From Oscillospiraceae bacterium (GTDB taxonomy: Bacteria; Bacillota; Clostridia; Oscillospirales; CAG-272), in the NCBI GenBank assembly GCA_015064245.1, contig SVSQ01000005.1, positions 1 through 50,327 on the forward strand: a stretch of 50,327 bases of DNA, given 5' to 3'. Below are positions 7,825 to 15,522 of the stretch, piece after piece (position 1 is the stretch's first letter; every line of letters begins with the position of its first letter). The translations under genes and the position numbers were made by a program. The notes under the pieces were generated by a model that did not search any database, had not been told where the DNA came from, and saw nothing but the letters and a program-made list of their open reading frames with translations.

Positions 7825-8970
7825 TTATTTCTTCATCAAATTCCCGTCAAGGCATTTCACGGTATAAGCAACCATACCGTAATCCCAGTAATCCTTCTTT
7901 TCGATACTTTCCCATCTTTTTACAGTGCCGTCGAACTTGATAAGCGTAAGCACCTTACATTCGCGGAACGCTTCCTTTCCGATAACTGTAACGTTTTCGG
8001 GAATAGTCATCGAAGAAAGGAGCCAGCACCCCTTGAAAAGACCGTCCTCTATTTTGGTCACTCCGGCGGGAAGTCCTGCTGTGGTCAGTTTTGCGCAGCC
8101 TCTGAAGGCGTGCTCACCTATGGATGTTACGCCCTTGCCGATCTGCAGCTTTGTCATTTCAGAGCATCCGCTGAACGCCCACGGACCTATCTCGGTCACA
8201 GCATCGGGAATGATCATCTCCAAAATATTCGAGCATCCTCTGAACGCGCTGTCGCCTATATAATTCAGCGACTTCGGAAGCGGCATACCTATGATACCGA
8301 TGCAGCCGTTGAATGCGCTGTCGCCTATCTTGGTGAGCGTATCGGGCATAGAGGCGTTCGTAAGCGCGGAGCAGCCCTTGAAGGTCTCCGCCTGTATCTC
8401 GCCGATCTTTCTCGGTATCATGATGTTGGTGATACGGATACAGTAGATAAACGCCTGCTTTCCGAGATATTCCAAGCTGTCCGGCAGATCGATCTCTTTA
8501 AGCGCGGTACAGCCTCTGAAAGCCTCGTCTCCGAGGGAAACTATACCGTCGTGCAGATTGATCTCCGTAAGAGAGGTGCATCCGCCGAAAGCCGCGGTTC
8601 CTATTTCGGTAACGCTCTCGGGTATGACTATCTTGATAACGTGCTGTCTGGACTCAAAAGCGCTGTCCCCTATCTTGACCACGGGGAGCTCGTCGTAAAA
8701 CTCGGGAATATTAACGGTCTTTGCGCTTCCGGTGTACTCCTTCAGTATGTAACCGCTGCTATCCTCGTTAAGCTCAAAGCCAAGTCCGCCGTTTGCAAGG
8801 TTGGGATCCTGCGCCTCGTCTTTGAAATAATAGAGCAGTCCCGAAACTATCAGCGCGGCGAAAAGAACGAGAATGATACCTTGCTTTTTGGTCATTCTGA
8901 AGCCTTTTCTTTTTCTGTATTTTGGCGGCTTGGGCATTTTCTTTGCGTACGGATTATACTTGTAATTCAT
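7825..8970 (-). CDS. Membrane-anchored BspA-like LRR_5 protein
   Basis: A 381-residue protein with LRR_5 repeats like the three lipoproteins, but anchored differently. A basic, proline-rich cytoplasmic tail (about residues 1-26) precedes one transmembrane helix (about 28-48) and no lipobox is present, so it is probably a type II membrane protein with the LRR domain outside. Repeats run from about residue 95 to 350 and are more regular (IPESVTEIG, AFRGC). The end is the same closing module, FDGTVKRWESI and TVKCLDG. It lies 20 bp downstream of the uracil-DNA glycosylase gene and probably shares its transcript. The ligand is unknown. Confidence 0.85.
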   Translation of the reverse strand: MNYKYNPYAKKMPKPPKYRKRKGFRMTKKQGIILVLFAALIVSGLLYYFKDEAQDPNLANGGLGFELNEDSSGYILKEYTGSAKTVNIPEFYDELPVVKIGDSAFESRQHVIKIVIPESVTEIGTAAFGGCTSLTEINLHDGIVSLGDEAFRGCTALKEIDLPDSLEYLGKQAFIYCIRITNIMIPRKIGEIQAETFKGCSALTNASMPDTLTKIGDSAFNGCIGIIGMPLPKSLNYIGDSAFRGCSNILEMIIPDAVTEIGPWAFSGCSEMTKLQIGKGVTSIGEHAFRGCAKLTTAGLPAGVTKIEDGLFKGCWLLSSMTIPENVTVIGKEAFRECKVLTLIKFDGTVKRWESIEKKDYWDYGMVAYTVKCLDGNLMKK

Positions 8971-8990
8971 ATAGGTTCATCCTTTCATAT

Positions 8991-9548
8991 TCAGGAGAGC
9001 TTATCAAGCTCCGCCTTGACCGCCTGCATATCTATCAGCATATCCTCTTTTTTTCTGGGATCGCGTAGCAGCAGAGACGGATGGTAAACAGCGCACATCT
9101 TATAACTTCCCTTCGTGAACCATACTCCGTGCTCCTTCGTTATCTTGAAATCGGGACGGATAAGTCTTTGCGCTGAGATCCTGCCGAGACAAACGATCAG
9201 CGCGGGCTTTATGAGCTTTACCTGCTGACGAAGATATTCTATGCAGAGATCCTCTTCTTCCGGTTTTGGATCGCGGTTTTTGGGCGGACGGCATTTCAGC
9301 ATATTCGCGATATATACGCTTTCTCTGGGGATATCCACCGCTTCAAGGAATTTATCGAACAGCTTTCCCGCTCTTCCGACGAAGGGGATTCCGGAAAGGT
9401 CCTCGTTTTCTCCCGGCGCTTCGCCTACGAACATTAGTTTTGCATTTCTGTCGCCGCAACCGAAAACGAGGTTCGTTCGCGTATCTCCAAGGGGACAGGC
9501 GTGGCAGTTTTTACATTTTTCTTCAAGTTCTTCCCAAGTGAGCTCCAT
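8991..9548 (-). CDS. Type-4 (iron-sulfur) uracil-DNA glycosylase
   Basis: A 185-residue enzyme that excises uracil from DNA in base-excision repair. Family-4 features are visible: N-terminal cysteines (CKNCHACPLG), the catalytic-loop motif GEAPGENED, further cysteines (NMLKCRPP and LCIEYL) expected to bind a 4Fe-4S cluster, and the HPSLLLRDP motif near the C-terminus. The track starts at 9602, but the ATG at 9548 has AAAGGAG just upstream and gives the usual family length. It is the first gene of a leftward pair with the LRR_5 membrane protein, and is transcribed from a strong promoter at 9593-9621. Confidence 0.92.
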   Translation of the reverse strand: MELTWEELEEKCKNCHACPLGDTRTNLVFGCGDRNAKLMFVGEAPGENEDLSGIPFVGRAGKLFDKFLEAVDIPRESVYIANMLKCRPPKNRDPKPEEEDLCIEYLRQQVKLIKPALIVCLGRISAQRLIRPDFKITKEHGVWFTKGSYKMCAVYHPSLLLRDPRKKEDMLIDMQAVKAELDKLS

Positions 9549-9592
9549 AATGAATGCTCCTTTCTCAGCGGAATATATATTTATTCTTATAC

Positions 9593-9621
9593 AGTATAGC
9601 AAAAAATAATAATTTTGTCAA
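9593..9621 (-). promoter_or_regulatory. Sigma-A promoter for the uracil-DNA glycosylase operon
   Basis: On the minus strand: TTGACA (9616-9621), a 17-bp spacer and TATACT (9593-9598), about 45 bp upstream of the start codon. Confidence 0.8.
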
Positions 9622-9673
9622 GAGGGCAGGCGGGCGCCTGCAGGCGAATATTTTTTCACATTTTCCCTCGAAT

Positions 9674-9698
9674 AAAAAAAGGAGATCTGTCGATCTCC
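9674..9698 (-). terminator. Terminator of the isomerase gene
   Basis: Read leftward, GGAGATC, loop GACA and GATCTCC are followed by seven T residues, 12 bp after the isomerase stop codon. Confidence 0.85.
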
Positions 9699-9709
9699 CA
9701 TTTTTATTT

Positions 9710-10678
9710 TTACGCCCAAGACATAGTTCCGGGCTTAGGTTCGGAAATAATAGACTCTTTAAGGAAAGCCACTGCTTTTTCCAGTCCCTCGTCGATAGAC
9801 ATAAGGCTGTCCTCGTGCTCGATGGACATAACTTTGTCATAACCGACAAGACGGAGGTTGGAGATCAGGTCTCTCCAGTACTGGAGTCCGTTGCCGTAGC
9901 CTACGGTGCGGAATACCCAGCTTCTGTGTATCTCGTCGCTGTAATGCTTTGTATCGAGTACACCGAACTTAGCTGTGTTGTAAGGATCTATCTTGGTATC
10001 CTTGGCGTGAACGTGGTAGATGGCGCCCTCAAGCGCTCTGATAGCCGCGACGGGATCCATTCCCTGCCATATAAGGTGGGACGGGTCGAAGTTCGCGCCG
10101 ATGGTGTCGCCGACTGCCTCGCGCAGACGGAGCAGAGTTTCGGGATTATAAACGCAGAAGCCGGGGTGCATCTCGAGAGCGATCTTGGTCACGCCGTGAG
10201 CGTTTGCGAACTTAACGGTCTCCTTCCAGTAAGGAATGAGCACCTCGTTCCACTGATAATCAAGAACTTTAAGAAAATCGTCGGGCCAGGGGCAGGTAAC
10301 CCAGTTGGGAGACTTTGCCGTATCGCAGTCACCGGGGCATCCGGAGAATGTGATGATTGTATCAACGCCGATCTTTTCAGCAAGCAGAACTGCGTTTTTG
10401 AAATCCTCGTCGTACATCTTCGCCGTTGCCTTGTCGGGATGTACGGGGTTTCCGTGACACGCGAGAGCCGCCACCTCAATACCGTATTTGTCGATAGTTG
10501 CCTTGAACTCGTTGAACTTAGCCTCGTCAGCCAGCAGAGCAGCGGGATCGCAGTGAGCTTTTCCGGGGTAACCGCCCGCGCCGATCTCAACGGCTTCAAC
10601 GCCGAGAGATTTCAGACGAGCCAAAGTCTCGTCAAGAGTTTTTGCGCCGTAAAGGTTTGCAAGAACACAAAGTTTCAT
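9710..10678 (-). CDS. Sugar phosphate isomerase/epimerase family protein (xylose isomerase-like TIM barrel)
   Basis: A 322-residue protein of the AP-endonuclease-2/xylose-isomerase-like TIM barrel family. It opens with VEAVEIGAGG. Probable metal ligands appear in LEMHPGF, NFDPSH, VHAKDTK and SIEHED, arranged Glu-Asp/His-Glu as in the family. Members isomerise, epimerise or dehydrate sugars and inositol derivatives, including keto-sugars made by Gfo/Idh/MocA dehydrogenases. Exactly such a dehydrogenase lies upstream on the same strand, 112 bp away, so the two probably act on the same substrate. The substrate cannot be read from sequence. A GAAAGGAAT ribosome site precedes the ATG. Confidence 0.85.
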   Translation of the reverse strand: MKLCVLANLYGAKTLDETLARLKSLGVEAVEIGAGGYPGKAHCDPAALLADEAKFNEFKATIDKYGIEVAALACHGNPVHPDKATAKMYDEDFKNAVLLAEKIGVDTIITFSGCPGDCDTAKSPNWVTCPWPDDFLKVLDYQWNEVLIPYWKETVKFANAHGVTKIALEMHPGFCVYNPETLLRLREAVGDTIGANFDPSHLIWQGMDPVAAIRALEGAIYHVHAKDTKIDPYNTAKFGVLDTKHYSDEIHRSWVFRTVGYGNGLQYWRDLISNLRLVGYDKVMSIEHEDSLMSIDEGLEKAVAFLKESIISEPKPGTMSWA

Positions 10679-10790
10679 ATTCTCTTTATTCCTTTCAATT
10701 TTTTTGAAATATATTTCGTTTGCAGATCAAAAACGGATTTTTCAGAGACAAATCTCCTTGACAGTCCGTGATAGATCTTTTTTATCTTTA

Positions 10791-11885
10791 TCAGTTAAAA
10801 TAGTAGGGCTTGCCTGTCTTTGCGGACTCGTAGATACCCTCAAGGATCTGAGTTACGCAGTAAGCCTGCTCGGGAAGAACGCAGGGATCTGTGTCGGTTA
10901 CGACAGCCTTGATCCACTGAGCCATATCGAGGTCAGCCATAGAACCGCCGCTTGCTCCGTCGTAGAACGCAGCGCCTGCAGCCTTAAGGTTAGGCTGGAG
11001 AGTGTACTGGAGGTTATTTCTGATACCGTTGATCTCAACGCCCTCTCCGTGGAGCTGCTTACCGCCTGCAAGAGTACCGCAGATAGTGGTCATAGCCTCC
11101 TTAACGTCGGTGGTATTGAGCGCCCAGGACGCCTCGAGAATGATAGTCGCGCCGTTCTCCATTACAACGAAACCGAATGCGCAGTCCTCAACGTCGAACT
11201 TTTCGGGATCCCAGTTGCCCCAAGCATTACCCTGGTTAGTCTGGTTATTGAGAGCGTGATATGTAGTACCTACGCAGTACTTGGGCTTATAGTTGTTCAT
11301 TATCCAGAGAGTAAGGTCGAGAGCGTGAGTTCCGATATCGATCAGAGGACCACCGCCCTGCTCTTCTTTGTTAAGGAATACGCCCCACGTGGGAACTGCG
11401 CGGCGTCTTATCGCGTGAGCCTTAGCGAAATAGATATCGCCGAAGGTTCCCTGATCGGCTTCCATCTTCATATACTTGGAGTCTGCTCTCTGTCTGGACT
11501 GATAACCGATGGAGAGCTTTTTGCCGGTACGCTTAGCGGCGTCAACCATCTTCTTAGCTTCTACGGAGTTGATAGCCATAGGCTTTTCGCACATAACGTG
11601 CTTGCCTGCCTCAAGAGCGTCTACTGTGATGAAGCTATGAGAGCGGTTAGGCGTGCAGACGTGAACTACCTCGATGGACTCGTCCTTGAGAAGCTCCTTG
11701 TAGTCCTTGTAGACCTTAGCGTCGGGAGTACCGTACTTCTTTGCAGCTGCTTCTGCTCTTTCAACGATGATATCGCAGAACGCTACCATCTGAACGTTTT
11801 TCAGCTTTGCAAGTGAAGGCATGTGCTTACCGTTTGCGATTCCGCCGCAACCGATAATACCTATTTTTACGATTTTCTCTGCCAT
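10791..11885 (-). CDS. Gfo/Idh/MocA family NAD(P)-dependent oxidoreductase
   Basis: A 364-residue dehydrogenase. The N-terminal Rossmann domain has IGIIGCGGIANGKH, the family's EKP motif appears as MCEKPMA at about residue 98, and the C-terminal alpha/beta domain carries GGGPLIDIGTHALDL with the likely catalytic Asp/His pair. Such enzymes oxidise a hydroxyl of a sugar, sugar phosphate or cyclitol with NAD(P). It is followed by the TIM-barrel isomerase/epimerase, a common catabolic pairing. The upstream metallo-hydrolase gene ends 67 bp away, so the group may be one long transcript. The substrate is unknown. Confidence 0.9.
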   Translation of the reverse strand: MAEKIVKIGIIGCGGIANGKHMPSLAKLKNVQMVAFCDIIVERAEAAAKKYGTPDAKVYKDYKELLKDESIEVVHVCTPNRSHSFITVDALEAGKHVMCEKPMAINSVEAKKMVDAAKRTGKKLSIGYQSRQRADSKYMKMEADQGTFGDIYFAKAHAIRRRAVPTWGVFLNKEEQGGGPLIDIGTHALDLTLWIMNNYKPKYCVGTTYHALNNQTNQGNAWGNWDPEKFDVEDCAFGFVVMENGATIILEASWALNTTDVKEAMTTICGTLAGGKQLHGEGVEINGIRNNLQYTLQPNLKAAGAAFYDGASGGSMADLDMAQWIKAVVTDTDPCVLPEQAYCVTQILEGIYESAKTGKPYYFN

Positions 11886-11952
11886 TTTTGTTTTCTCCTT
11901 TTTAATTTTGTTTCAATTATTTTTTACCGCTTGTGGCGGTTTTGTTCGTAAA

Positions 11953-13026
11953 TTATTTCCAAGCGCTCGGACAGGTCCTGTTCTTCTTGAACCATTCTGT
12001 ATCCTTGAGAAGCGTATCGCTTGCGGAGCAGGAAACGCTGACTCCCGTCTTTGTTGCGGTTACGGTGATATTTCCGTTCATGGACGAAAAATCGTCGTTA
12101 TCGTAATCGTTACAGATAGTCGTTACGTAGATCTTGTCGGTATACGGAGCGACGTTATCAACGAATATCTGTGTCGGAAACTGATTTTCATTGACCTCGG
12201 TGTACTCCGAGCTTCCCGCGCAGCAGCATACGCATACTATCTCCGGCTGGATCACCGCCATGAACTCCTTGCTTGACGAGGTCTTTGAGCCGTGGTGTCC
12301 CGCCTTGTAAAGCGCTACCTTGGGAAGATCGTTCTTCTCTATCAGTGATTCCTCTCCGTCCTCTTCAAGGTCTCCCGTAAAGATGAAATGCTGATCGCCG
12401 TAGGTGAACAGCGTGCAGACGGAGTAATCGTTTTCGCTTTCCGCTTCCTCGTAGTAGAATTTTTGGTCGAGGACGGTCATCGTAACGCTTGCGCTGATCT
12501 CGAAGACCTTTCCCAGCTTGACGCACTCTGCCGCGGTGTAATGGTTTGCGCCTGCGGCTATCTCAGCGTCGCGCTCGCGGACGTAATTTGAATACATCGT
12601 AGCGTCGGGCTTCTGATTTGTACGGGCGAAATCGATTATGTTCTCGCAGACGTACATATCGAAAAGACTCGACGTATTTTCGTTCGTCGCAAAGCCTGCG
12701 TAGTGGTCCTGGTGAGCGTGGGTAACGATAACGTATTCCAGCTTACCGTCCGTCACGTACTTATCTATGTACGCCGATATGTAAGGAATACTTGATGTTT
12801 TTGAGCCCGCGTCGATAAGTATATCGGTATCTCCCGCCTTGATGAAGGTACAGTCGCCCGTGTATTTATTTCCGAGCTCAAGAAAATGAATCTGCAGGTC
12901 TCCGCTGACGTAGACATCGGATTCAAAGCCGTTCACCTCGCCGTATCCGATAAAGCCGCCGACCGCGCCGACTATGAGGCAAACTACCGCCAGAAGCACC
13001 GCTATTCCGGGTTTGAATTTTTTCAT
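11953..13026 (-). CDS. Membrane-anchored ComEC/Rec2-like metallo-beta-lactamase fold hydrolase
   Basis: A 357-residue protein with one N-terminal transmembrane helix (about 8-28) and an extracytoplasmic metallo-beta-lactamase domain. The metal site looks complete: THAHQDH (H103, H105, D107, H108), FTGDLEEDGE and AGHHGSKTSS. This resembles the C-terminal nuclease-like domain of ComEC proteins but stands alone. The start at 13026 is 14 bp after the small membrane protein gene, and both proteins share a glycine-rich transmembrane pattern (VGAVGGF and IGAAGGY). A nuclease or phosphodiesterase role is a family-based guess. Confidence 0.8.
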   Translation of the reverse strand: MKKFKPGIAVLLAVVCLIVGAVGGFIGYGEVNGFESDVYVSGDLQIHFLELGNKYTGDCTFIKAGDTDILIDAGSKTSSIPYISAYIDKYVTDGKLEYVIVTHAHQDHYAGFATNENTSSLFDMYVCENIIDFARTNQKPDATMYSNYVRERDAEIAAGANHYTAAECVKLGKVFEISASVTMTVLDQKFYYEEAESENDYSVCTLFTYGDQHFIFTGDLEEDGEESLIEKNDLPKVALYKAGHHGSKTSSSKEFMAVIQPEIVCVCCCAGSSEYTEVNENQFPTQIFVDNVAPYTDKIYVTTICNDYDNDDFSSMNGNITVTATKTGVSVSCSASDTLLKDTEWFKKNRTCPSAWK

Positions 13027-13040
13027 AACTCTCTCCCTCC

Positions 13041-13457
13041 TTATTCCATGACGTTAAAGGTCCTGTTGAGAGTCATGCCCTTACAGCGCCCTTCGGTGAC
13101 CGTGTAGATGATGTAATATTCTGTCGCATCGGAGGTCGCTCCGACATAATAACCGTCCTGATCCTGAATGAGGTTCGTGGTTACCGCGACGGAAGAGGAA
13201 AGATCCTTTCCGTAAGAGACGTACTTTATCCCCTCGTCCTTATATTTAAGCTCCTGCCCTGCTCTCACCAAGGTCTCCTTTTGACCGTTGATCTCAAAGC
13301 AATCGTTTTTACATAGCACAGACGCCGCGAAATATCCGCCCGCCGCGCCGATCACCAGCGCAAGAGCTACTATTACCAAATAAGCCTTATGAGCCTTTTT
13401 TATCGCTTTTTTCAGCTTTTTTTCGTGTACTGCCGCCCAGCCTCTTTTTGCCGCCAT
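13041..13457 (-). CDS. Small single-pass membrane protein of unknown function
   Basis: A 138-residue protein I do not recognise. A lysine-rich cytoplasmic start (about residues 1-24) precedes one transmembrane helix (about 26-47, LVIGAAGGYFAAS). The rest is an outside domain of about 90 residues with three cysteines (LCKNDC and GRCKG) and a beta-rich look. It sits between ychF (19 bp) and the ComEC-like hydrolase (14 bp), so all three are likely co-transcribed. Its transmembrane segment resembles that of the hydrolase, which hints at a shared site of action. No function is proposed. Confidence 0.7.
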   Translation of the reverse strand: MAAKRGWAAVHEKKLKKAIKKAHKAYLVIVALALVIGAAGGYFAASVLCKNDCFEINGQKETLVRAGQELKYKDEGIKYVSYGKDLSSSVAVTTNLIQDQDGYYVGATSDATEYYIIYTVTEGRCKGMTLNRTFNVME

Positions 13458-13475
13458 ATGTTATCCCCCTTATGA

Positions 13476-14570
13476 TCAAACGTTAAATCTGAATAATGTG
13501 ACGTCGCCGTCCTTCATCACGTACTCCTTGCCCTCGCTTCGGAGAAGTCCCTTTTCCTTTGCGGCAACAAGGCTTCCGCACTCCATCAGCTCGTCAAAGC
13601 CGATTATCTCCGCTCTGATAAATCCTCTTTCAAAGTCGGAGTGGATCTTTCCTGCCGCCTGGGGAGCTTTTGTTCCGTTAACTATCGTCCACGCGCGGAC
13701 CTCTTTGGGACCTGCGGTGAGGAAGCTGATAAGTCCGAGAAGAGTGTATCCCGCGGTGACTATTCTGTCAAGTCCCGAGCATTCAAGCCCGTACTCTTCC
13801 ATAAATACCGCCTTATCCTCTGCGTCCATAACGGATATCTGAGATTCGATCTCCGCGCAGACGGGAATTACCTGAGAGCCTTCAGCCGCCGCCAGCTCTG
13901 TGACTGCCTTGTAATATTCGTTGTCATCGGTGCCGTTGATCAGAGTGTCCTCGTCAACGTTCGCCGCGTAGATAACGGGCTTGAGTGAGAGGAGCGGGAG
14001 CGTTTTCATAAGCTCCGCCTCGTCCTCGGTGAAGGTCATGGTCCTTGCGTTCTGACCGTTCTGAAGATGCTCGAGCACCTTTTCAAAGAGGTCTATCTCC
14101 GTCTGGAAGGACTTATCTCCTTTAAGAGCCTTTCTGGAACGGTCGAGACGGCGCTCCGTAAGCTCTATATCCGAGAGGATAAGCTCCATATTGATGATAT
14201 CGATGTCTCTTTTGGGATCGATACCGCCCTCAACGTGGGTGATGTCTACGTTCTCGAAGCAACGCACAACGTGCAGGATAGCGTCCACCTCGCGGATATG
14301 GGAGAGGAACTTATTTCCCAGACCTTCTCCGTCTGCCGCGCCCTTTACCAGTCCTGCGATGTCAACGATCTCGAGAATAGCGGGCGTGAACTTCTCGGGA
14401 TTATACATCTCCGCCAGCTTATCGAGACGCGCGTCCGGAACGGGCGCGATGCCGACGTTTGGCTCAATAGTGCAGAAGGGATAGTTCGCCGCCTCTGCGC
14501 CTGCGTTTGTTATAGCGTTAAAAAGGGTACTTTTTCCGACGTTCGGAAGTCCCACGATACCAAGTTTCAT
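13476..14570 (-). CDS. ychF: Redox-regulated P-loop ATPase/GTPase YchF (Obg family)
   Basis: 364 residues, the normal length. The G domain has GLPNVGKST at 7-15, the switch region DIAGLVKGA and the base-recognition segment YAANVDED (NxxE-like, the variant associated with ATP preference). The C-terminal TGS domain ends with KEYVMKDGDVTLFRFNV. YchF/OLA1 binds ribosomes and is linked to stress responses in other bacteria. It is the first gene of the leftward group and is divergent from the two-component system. Confidence 0.95.
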   Translation of the reverse strand: MKLGIVGLPNVGKSTLFNAITNAGAEAANYPFCTIEPNVGIAPVPDARLDKLAEMYNPEKFTPAILEIVDIAGLVKGAADGEGLGNKFLSHIREVDAILHVVRCFENVDITHVEGGIDPKRDIDIINMELILSDIELTERRLDRSRKALKGDKSFQTEIDLFEKVLEHLQNGQNARTMTFTEDEAELMKTLPLLSLKPVIYAANVDEDTLINGTDDNEYYKAVTELAAAEGSQVIPVCAEIESQISVMDAEDKAVFMEEYGLECSGLDRIVTAGYTLLGLISFLTAGPKEVRAWTIVNGTKAPQAAGKIHSDFERGFIRAEIIGFDELMECGSLVAAKEKGLLRSEGKEYVMKDGDVTLFRFNV

Positions 14571-14741
14571 TTATAATGACCGTCCTTTATATATTTTGTT
14601 CAGTATAGTTAATTTAATATATAACCTATAATTCTCTTTCATTATAACTGAAAACAAATATTTTTTCAAGTGTTTTAAAAAACTGTTTTTATGTTTTTGA
14701 AAGATTAACAATTTGTTCACCAAAAAACTTGCAAAAAAGTG

Positions 14742-14747
14742 TATAAT
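14742..14747 (+). promoter_or_regulatory. Probable -10 element for the two-component operon
   Basis: TATAAT lies 63 bp before the response-regulator ATG in an AT-rich divergent region. No good -35 stands at 16-18 bp (TTCACC is at 20 bp), which is consistent with activator dependence. The nearby TTAACA and TGTTAAC segments could be regulator sites. Confidence 0.4.
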
Positions 14748-14809
14748 GAACTTAGTTAGAAAAATGTCAATGTTAACAAAATACATAATCACGAAAGGAA
14801 ATAAAAATC

Positions 14810-15499
14810 ATGGCAGCAAAAATTCTTGTAATTGATGACGATTCAAATATCTGCGACCTTCTTCGCCTTTATCTTGAAAAGGAGGGACACGAGGTAAAAT
14901 GCGCAGGCGACGGAACAGAAGGACTGAAGCAGTTCAAGTTCTCCGAGCCCGATCTCGTACTTCTCGACATCATGCTTCCCGGCAAGGACGGCTGGCAGGT
15001 ATGCCGCGAGATCCGCGAGATCTCCAACAAGCCCATCATTATGATCACCGCTAAGTACGAGACCTTTGACAAGGTGCTTGGTCTTGAGCTTGGCGCGGAC
15101 GACTTCGTAGTCAAGCCCTTCGATATGAAGGAGCTCTCCGCGAGAGTAAAAGCGGTTCTCCGCAGATACACCGCTCACGATACCCTCAGCGACGACGAGG
15201 TCATCAAGTTCGATAACATCGAGATCAGCCTCCAGAAGTATGAGCTCAAGCTCAGCGGCAAGAGCGTCGATATCCCCCCGAAGGAGCTGGAGCTTCTCTA
15301 CTTCCTCGCTTCCAACTCCAACAGAGTCTTCACAAGAGACCAGCTTCTTGACAAGGTATGGGGCTTTGATTACCTTGGCGACTCCAGAACCGTTGACGTT
15401 CACGTTAAGCGTCTGCGCGAAAAGCTTGACGGCGTTTCCGACAAGTGGATCCTTAAAACGGTATGGGGCGTAGGATATAAATTCGAGGTCCTGCAGTAA
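14810..15499 (+). CDS. OmpR/PhoB-family response regulator
   Basis: 229 residues. The receiver domain (about 1-120) has the acidic pair D10/D11, phosphoacceptor D53 (LLDIMLPG) and the conserved lysine in VVKPFD. A winged-helix DNA-binding domain follows (about 130-229, ending WILKTVWGVGYKFEV). It is the partner of the histidine kinase 23 bp downstream. The signal and regulon are unknown; similarity to PhoB/WalR-type regulators is at subfamily level only. Confidence 0.93.
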   Translation: MAAKILVIDDDSNICDLLRLYLEKEGHEVKCAGDGTEGLKQFKFSEPDLVLLDIMLPGKDGWQVCREIREISNKPIIMITAKYETFDKVLGLELGADDFVVKPFDMKELSARVKAVLRRYTAHDTLSDDEVIKFDNIEISLQKYELKLSGKSVDIPPKELELLYFLASNSNRVFTRDQLLDKVWGFDYLGDSRTVDVHVKRLREKLDGVSDKWILKTVWGVGYKFEVLQ

Positions 15500-15522
15500 C
15501 AGACTTTAAAAAGGTACGATAG

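Noticed and set aside
8110-9087. 325-aa ORF on the plus strand opposite the LRR protein and uracil-DNA glycosylase
   Set aside because: It is the antisense shadow of two clear genes with recognisable motifs, and has no ribosome site or family resemblance of its own.
9554-10771. 405-aa plus-strand ORF across the isomerase gene
   Set aside because: It mirrors the leftward isomerase gene. The codon structure of GC-ending codons creates long antisense frames throughout this window.
10704-11816. 370-aa plus-strand ORF
   Set aside because: Shadow of the Gfo/Idh/MocA oxidoreductase, which has clear Rossmann and EKP motifs on the other strand.
14571-14792. 73-aa minus-strand ORF between ychF and the response regulator
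   Set aside because: Very AT-rich, low-complexity and covering the divergent promoter region; no ribosome site or homology signal.
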